A stretch of 64,000 nt of DNA. It comes from Pseudoalteromonas rubra (GTDB lineage Bacteria > Pseudomonadota > Gammaproteobacteria > Enterobacterales > Alteromonadaceae). Positions 59,808 to 64,000 of this stretch are shown here, piece by piece. Both the position numbers and the translations under genes were made by a program. Below the pieces are notes generated by a model. The model did not search any database. It had not been told where the DNA came from and worked only from the letters and a program-made list of their open reading frames with translations. The first letter of the stretch is position 1; the number at the start of each line of letters is the position of its first letter. The stretch is from the NCBI RefSeq assembly GCF_005887115.1, contig NZ_PNCJ01000009.1, positions 124,001 to 188,000 on the forward strand, written 5' to 3'.

Positions 59808-61991
59808 ATGGAAATCAAAGTAAATTATCTCGATAATCTTCGAATTGACGCTCGATTCGATGATTTTTCTGTCATTGCCGATCAGCCTATTCGCTATAAA
59901 GGCGATGGCTCAGCCCCCAGCCCGTTCGATTATTTTCTGGCTTCGTCTGCGCTGTGTGCGGCTTACTTTGTGAAAGTGTATTGTAATGCGCGCGACATTC
60001 CGACCGACGGCATTCGCGTGGCGCAGAACAACATTGTTGACCCCGAGAACCGCTATAACCAGATCTTTAAAATTCAGGTAGAGCTGCCAGAGAGCATTTC
60101 TGAAAAAGACCGTCAGGGCATTTTGCGCTCCATTGACCGCTGTACTGTGAAAAAAGTGATCCAGACCGGCCCTGAGTTTCAGGTGGAAGCAGTAGAGAGC
60201 CTGGATGACGATGCACAGGCTATGCTGATGGTAAACACAGAGTCAGATGCCAGTACCTTCATTCTGGGTAAAGACCTGCCACTGGAGCAGACCATCGCCA
60301 ATATGACCGGTATTTTGTCTGATCTGGGCATGAAAATCGAAGTGGCGTCGTGGCGTAACATTGTGCCTAACGTCTGGTCTTTGCACATTCGTGATGCCGC
60401 ATCACCTATGTGTTTTACCAATGGTAAAGGTGCCACTAAAGAAAGCGCGCTTTGTTCGGCACTGGGCGAGTTTATTGAACGCCTGAACTGTAACTTTTTC
60501 TATAACGATCAGTTCTTTGGTGAAGAAATTGCCAACGCTGAGTTTGTGCATTACCCGAATGAAAAGTGGTTTAAACCGGGTGACAACGATGAACTGCCAA
60601 GCGAGATCCTCGACGGCTACACGCGCGAAATCTACGATCCGGAAGGCGAGCTGCGCGGCTCAAACCTGATAGACACCAACTCGGGCAATATCGAGCGTGG
60701 TATTTGCTCTATTCCTTACACCCGTCACAGCGACGGTGAAACGGTTTACTTCCCGTCCAACCTGATTGAAAACCTGTTCCTGAGTAACGGCATGAGCGCA
60801 GGTAACAACCTGTTTGAAGCCAAAGTGCAGTGTTTGTCTGAGATCTTTGAGCGTGCGGTGAAAAAGCAGATCATAGAACAGGAAATCGTGCTGCCGGACG
60901 TACCTGAAGAGGTACTGGCCAAGTTCCCGGGCATTGTGGCGGGCATTAAAGGTCTTGAAGAGCAGGGCTTCCCGGTTGTGGTAAAAGACGCTTCTCTGGG
61001 CGGCCAGTTCCCGGTTATGTGTGTGACCCTGATGAACCCCAAAACCGGTGGTGTGTTTGCCTCTTTTGGTGCGCACCCAAGCCTGGAAGTTGCGCTGGAG
61101 CGCAGCCTGACCGAGTTGTTACAGGGCCGTAGCTTCGAAGGTCTGAACGACGTACCTAAGCCAACCTTTAACAGCATGGCAGTGTCTGAGCCGGAGAATT
61201 TTGTAGAGCACTTTATTGATTCTACCGGTGTGATCTCCTGGCGTTTCTTCAGTGCCAAGCACGATTATGAGTTTGTGGAGTGGGACTTCACAGGTACCAA
61301 CGAAGAAGAGTGCGACAAATTGTTCGCCATTTTGAAAGACTTAGGCAAAGAAGCCTACATTGCCGAGTTTACCGATATGGGTACAGCTTGCCGCATTCTG
61401 GTACCTGGTTACTCAGAGGTATACCCGGCAGAAGACCTAATCTGGGATAACACCAACAAAGCCCTGCAATACCGCGAAGACATTCTGAACATTCACTCGC
61501 TGGAAGACGAAGCGCTGGCCGATTTGGTTAACCGCCTGGAAGAAAGCCAGCTTGATAACTACATCGACATCATCACTTTGATCGGCGTAGAGTTCGATGA
61601 AAACACGGTTTGGGGCCAGCTGACCATCTTAGAGCTGAAGATCCTCATCTATCTGGCGCTGGGTGACATTGAAGCCGCTATTGAGCTGGTCGAAACCTTC
61701 CTGCAATACAACGACAACACCGTTGAACGCGGCTTGTTCTATCAGGCAATGCACGCGACGCTGGAAGTGGCACTGGATGAAGAGCTTGAAATTGAAGACT
61801 ACATCCACAGCTTTACCCGCATGTTCGGCAAAGAAGTGATGGACGCCGTGATCGGCTCTATCAACGGCGACGTGAAATTCTATGGCCTGACACCAACCAA
61901 TATGCAACTGGAAGGCCTGGACAAGCACCTGCGCTTAATCGATAGCTACAAAAAGCTCCACGCCGCACGCGCTAAGTTTGCCAAGGGGTAA
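59808..61991 (+). CDS. ycaO: OsmC-YcaO fusion protein
   Basis: A 727-residue protein joining an OsmC-like N-terminus (about 1-135, with FDYFLASSALCAAYFVKV and DRCTVKKVIQTGP) to a YcaO domain (about 190-560). YcaO ATP-binding elements are SALGEFIERLNCNF, SEIFERAV and LERSLTELLQ. The C-terminal 130 residues are helical (TPR-like), as in E. coli YcaO. E. coli YcaO supports beta-methylthiolation of ribosomal protein S12 by RimO; the fused form is common in gammaproteobacteria and presumably acts similarly. ATG 59808 is chosen as the OsmC domain starts there. It faces a second YcaO gene at 62254, with a hairpin after its stop. Confidence 0.88.
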   Translation: MEIKVNYLDNLRIDARFDDFSVIADQPIRYKGDGSAPSPFDYFLASSALCAAYFVKVYCNARDIPTDGIRVAQNNIVDPENRYNQIFKIQVELPESISEKDRQGILRSIDRCTVKKVIQTGPEFQVEAVESLDDDAQAMLMVNTESDASTFILGKDLPLEQTIANMTGILSDLGMKIEVASWRNIVPNVWSLHIRDAASPMCFTNGKGATKESALCSALGEFIERLNCNFFYNDQFFGEEIANAEFVHYPNEKWFKPGDNDELPSEILDGYTREIYDPEGELRGSNLIDTNSGNIERGICSIPYTRHSDGETVYFPSNLIENLFLSNGMSAGNNLFEAKVQCLSEIFERAVKKQIIEQEIVLPDVPEEVLAKFPGIVAGIKGLEEQGFPVVVKDASLGGQFPVMCVTLMNPKTGGVFASFGAHPSLEVALERSLTELLQGRSFEGLNDVPKPTFNSMAVSEPENFVEHFIDSTGVISWRFFSAKHDYEFVEWDFTGTNEEECDKLFAILKDLGKEAYIAEFTDMGTACRILVPGYSEVYPAEDLIWDNTNKALQYREDILNIHSLEDEALADLVNRLEESQLDNYIDIITLIGVEFDENTVWGQLTILELKILIYLALGDIEAAIELVETFLQYNDNTVERGLFYQAMHATLEVALDEELEIEDYIHSFTRMFGKEVMDAVIGSINGDVKFYGLTPTNMQLEGLDKHLRLIDSYKKLHAARAKFAKG

Positions 61992-62006
61992 ATCGCCAAG
62001 TGTTAC

Positions 62007-62040
62007 TAAAGCCCGCAAGGTGAACTACCAGCGGGCTTTA
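62007..62040. terminator. Terminator-like hairpin after OsmC-YcaO
   Basis: TAAAGCCCGC (62007-62016) and GCGGGCTTTA (62031-62040), a perfect 10-bp stem whose loop also pairs (GGT with ACC). The T-run is short (TTT). Confidence 0.7.
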
Positions 62041-62172
62041 GCCGTGGAGTAGGGCACAGAATTTTGGGGCGGGTGAAGCACGTCGAACCTGGACTCTGGG
62101 GCTATGTAAACAGAGTATTCTCGCTACAAATACGTCCCTTTTTCACTTCAAATATACTCACTCTATACAGTC

Positions 62173-62193
62173 ATACCGGCATTGAGCCGGTAT
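62173..62193. repeat. REP-like palindrome copy C
   Basis: ATACCGGC (62173-62180) pairs exactly with GCCGGTAT (62186-62193), preceded by GTC. Same GTCAT-CCGGC layout as copy B with T in place of C. It lies between the convergent YcaO genes. Confidence 0.55.
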
Positions 62194-62253
62194 CTTCCAA
62201 TGGCGAGAGGGTGTTTCAATTTGAGTTATTCCCATCCATCAAGGCCAACGTAA

Positions 62254-64000
62254 TTAAATATACAACCCTTGTTGATTAATCGTCTGCTCGGTCAATGCTT
62301 CCTCCTGCCAACCTAGTTTTACCGGTGTCTGGTAAAGCCGGGGGTTACCTAGTTGTGGCCACATGTGACATAGGCCCGGAGCGAATAGCTTGACTGTATT
62401 GATAGGAATGTCTGGCCTTGTGTAATTCAACAACAATACCTCAATATTCAACGTATCCAGCTGCTTGGCTATAGCTTCGATCATTACCTTCAAATTTTCA
62501 GAGAACTGTATACTTTTATTAGCAGGTAAAACGTCTTCATGTGGCATTAGATAATTGCCAGTATCGATTTTACTTCTATCAAATATACAGCTGTTTTGCT
62601 CTTTTGCTGCTATTAATTGGCAAAGTTCTGTCAGTGCTCGTTGTGCTGCAATTTCCTCAACAATGTGGCAACCAAATCCAAAACTATATTTGCCTGAAGC
62701 TTTTTCTCTTCCAATTGCTGCAATCACAGTTACGCCAACATCGTTTGTGATATCTAATAACCAATAATCAAAGTCTTTCCCCAGGGTTTGATCACATCGT
62801 TCGAGTAATGTGGTAGCTAGCTTGTCCATACTAAATGCAGGCCGAGCTACTTTGTTGTACCACCAGATGGCGATTGCATCTCGCTCAATTAGTTCTAGTA
62901 ACCCTTGTAGCGTTGCCTCTTCTATTGTATTTCCCGCTGCGCAACCATTTGAATGCCACCTGCCAAATTTCTCATCTTCAAAAGGTGTGTTTGAAAAGCA
63001 AAAGGTAAAGGGAACGTATACTGGTGATTTTTTTATCAAAGAGGTTGCTTTGTACCAAAGCGTTTCTTGGTCGGTGTATTTTCTGCAAGCTTGTTTTCTT
63101 TTGGAGTCTGAATGCTCTGGAGTATTGAAGTTTCGATATTGGGCTTCTGAATAAGGTGCTAAGTCATGATATGAGTAAGAGTAAAGGTCGAGTTTGCTCT
63201 GACATGATTTTATCGGAATTTCATACCCTTTAAAAATAGCGCTAAATCTCTCTATTGTCTCGCAGATAGCACTGACTTGAGATTGAATGTCTGTTTCCCC
63301 TTTGCCCATAGTTCCTTGAATGAAAGCCTCATTTGAAGGGCGCTCAAAACTATTTTTATACAATGGCTTGTTATACGCCGCTTTGTATACAGGTATAGAT
63401 GAGTAAGCGCCTAGTTCTTCTTTTTCTAAATGCGTGATAACACCTGTTATTGGACTAATAAGCGGCATTAATTTATCAAGCGTACTATGTGGAGACTGCA
63501 CTCTGGTACCGCAATCATGCTTATAGTTTACAAAGCAATCCGCCAACTCAACATGACTTGATTCTTTATTAAAATCATATCCCTGCCTGATAAATGTGTT
63601 GACGTTATGTTTGGCTTCTTTAGTATTTACTAGGCAAAATGTCGTTATTGTGTCTTCTTTTAAGTCAATGCAATTCAAAAGAGAAACTAATCTGGCTTTA
63701 TTCTCCTTTAAAAGATCTAGATTCGATTTATAAGAAGCATAGTAGAGGTCGTGGCCTAGGCTTTTAAGATATCCTTCGAATGGTGTATTTGCTGAAACTT
63801 GACTAATCAAAGCTTCAACGTTCTGCCTTTCTGTATGGGCGAAAGGTCGGGTAACCCATATATCTTTGCCTGTTATTTTTATAACTATCGAAGGTTTTTT
63901 TACAGATTGCTCTATCAGATGGATTAGTGACAGATCTAGTTTTGCTGTAAGGATTACGTTTAAACGACCATTGAGTTGGCTTGACTCAACGACTTCTCGC
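62254..64000 (-). CDS. TOMM-type YcaO cyclodehydratase (E1-like/YcaO fusion), 5' end outside window
   Basis: The frame from 62254 is open to the right edge of the window, so the gene is partial at its 5' end (at least 582 residues). The 5' part contains SIVIKITGKDIWVTRPF and SANTPFEGYL, matching the C-terminal part of the E1/ThiF-like domain fused to YcaO in thiazole/oxazole-modified microcin (TOMM) synthetases. The YcaO part has SAICETIERFSA, EATLQGLLELIERDAIAIWW and QRALTELCQ, the ATP-binding signature, and an LGWQEEALTEQ C-terminus. The usual Cys pair (CWxCL) of the E1 part and the proline-rich C-terminal tail are missing (ends NQQGLYI). It would form azolines in a precursor peptide, which must lie beyond the edge. 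The gene is AT-rich compared with its neighbours, suggesting transfer. Confidence 0.78.
   Translation of the reverse strand, partial: REVVESSQLNGRLNVILTAKLDLSLIHLIEQSVKKPSIVIKITGKDIWVTRPFAHTERQNVEALISQVSANTPFEGYLKSLGHDLYYASYKSNLDLLKENKARLVSLLNCIDLKEDTITTFCLVNTKEAKHNVNTFIRQGYDFNKESSHVELADCFVNYKHDCGTRVQSPHSTLDKLMPLISPITGVITHLEKEELGAYSSIPVYKAAYNKPLYKNSFERPSNEAFIQGTMGKGETDIQSQVSAICETIERFSAIFKGYEIPIKSCQSKLDLYSYSYHDLAPYSEAQYRNFNTPEHSDSKRKQACRKYTDQETLWYKATSLIKKSPVYVPFTFCFSNTPFEDEKFGRWHSNGCAAGNTIEEATLQGLLELIERDAIAIWWYNKVARPAFSMDKLATTLLERCDQTLGKDFDYWLLDITNDVGVTVIAAIGREKASGKYSFGFGCHIVEEIAAQRALTELCQLIAAKEQNSCIFDRSKIDTGNYLMPHEDVLPANKSIQFSENLKVMIEAIAKQLDTLNIEVLLLNYTRPDIPINTVKLFAPGLCHMWPQLGNPRLYQTPVKLGWQEEALTEQTINQQGLYI

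Noticed and set aside
60746-61258. 170-codon minus-strand frame inside OsmC-YcaO (also 60660-61076)
   Set aside because: Shadow of a conserved coding region with a low-complexity, Ser/Arg-rich product and no family match.
62064-62279. 71-codon plus-strand frame next to the TOMM-type gene as a RiPP precursor peptide
   Set aside because: No ribosome site, no leader-core layout, few Cys, Ser or Thr at the C-terminus, and it overlaps the REP-like palindrome and the end of the convergent gene.
62254-63810. TTG at 63810 as the true start of the second YcaO gene
   Set aside because: The frame stays open to the window edge and the upstream residues match the E1/ThiF-like domain, so the gene starts outside the window.
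1-64000. CRISPR arrays, tRNA or rRNA genes, insertion sequences with transposase, prophage
   Set aside because: I looked for direct repeats with spacers, tRNA-like ends and transposase motifs and found none.

Overview
The window looks like chromosome of a marine gammaproteobacterium of the Alteromonadales, most likely Pseudoalteromonas or a close relative. I infer this from gene content: an OsmC-YcaO fusion, many secreted S9/S41 peptidases, TonB receptors, chemotaxis and two-component genes, and a GlrK-QseG-GlrR locus. No rRNA, tRNA, CRISPR array, transposase or phage gene was seen. Coding density is high and nearly all genes are intact. The only clearly partial gene is the one running off the right edge.

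Left part (1-21800): a flavin-reductase-like protein divergent from a bacterial histone-deacetylase homologue; a small secreted protein; a LuxR-type regulator divergent from an acetoacetate-decarboxylase-fold protein; a secreted neutral ceramidase. Then comes a three-gene operon (large lipoprotein, TonB-dependent receptor, di-heme cytochrome c peroxidase) preceded by a good Fur-box candidate. After it lie a ClpP-fold periplasmic protein, a GNAT-fosA pair, two exported peptidases, an exported alpha/beta hydrolase and a lipoprotein carrying only a TonB C-terminal-like domain.

Middle (21800-41300): a MerR regulator with a textbook MerR-type operator in front of a class IV aminotransferase; an ECF sigma factor with a coupled membrane protein; a secreted oligopeptidase B; and an envelope/osmotic-stress group (small lipoprotein, DUF1328, DUF2383, MscS, BON-domain protein). 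A tightly packed six-gene signalling operon follows: phosphatase-lipid kinase fusion, sigma-54 response regulator, 66-residue lone H-box protein, CHASE3 kinase, CheY-like protein, REC-kinase-REC-REC hybrid. Then a LysR/DoxX pair, a TPR protein, a DUF6326-like membrane protein and a membrane-anchored AraC regulator.

Right part (41400-64000): a 2288-residue lipoprotein with Ig/PKD-like modules and a leucine-rich tail; a GNAT and a chemoreceptor; the GlrK-QseG-GlrR system, divergent from four tandem secreted EF-hand genes. The shared region holds two perfect palindromes spaced like GlrR sites and a sigma-54-like promoter. Next are a 221-bp MITE-like element, a GNAT-MFS operon with a divergent LysR regulator, REP-like hairpins and an outer-membrane barrel. 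The window ends with the OsmC-YcaO protein convergent with an AT-rich second YcaO gene. That last gene stays open to the window edge and upstream reads like the C-terminal part of an E1/ThiF-like domain, so it is probably a thiazole/oxazole-modified microcin (TOMM) cyclodehydratase and the start of a RiPP cluster lying beyond the window.

The strongest leads are the truncated TOMM gene at the right edge, the GlrR/sigma-54/EF-hand regulon, the Fur-controlled receptor-peroxidase operon, and the phosphorelay operon with its lone H-box peptide.
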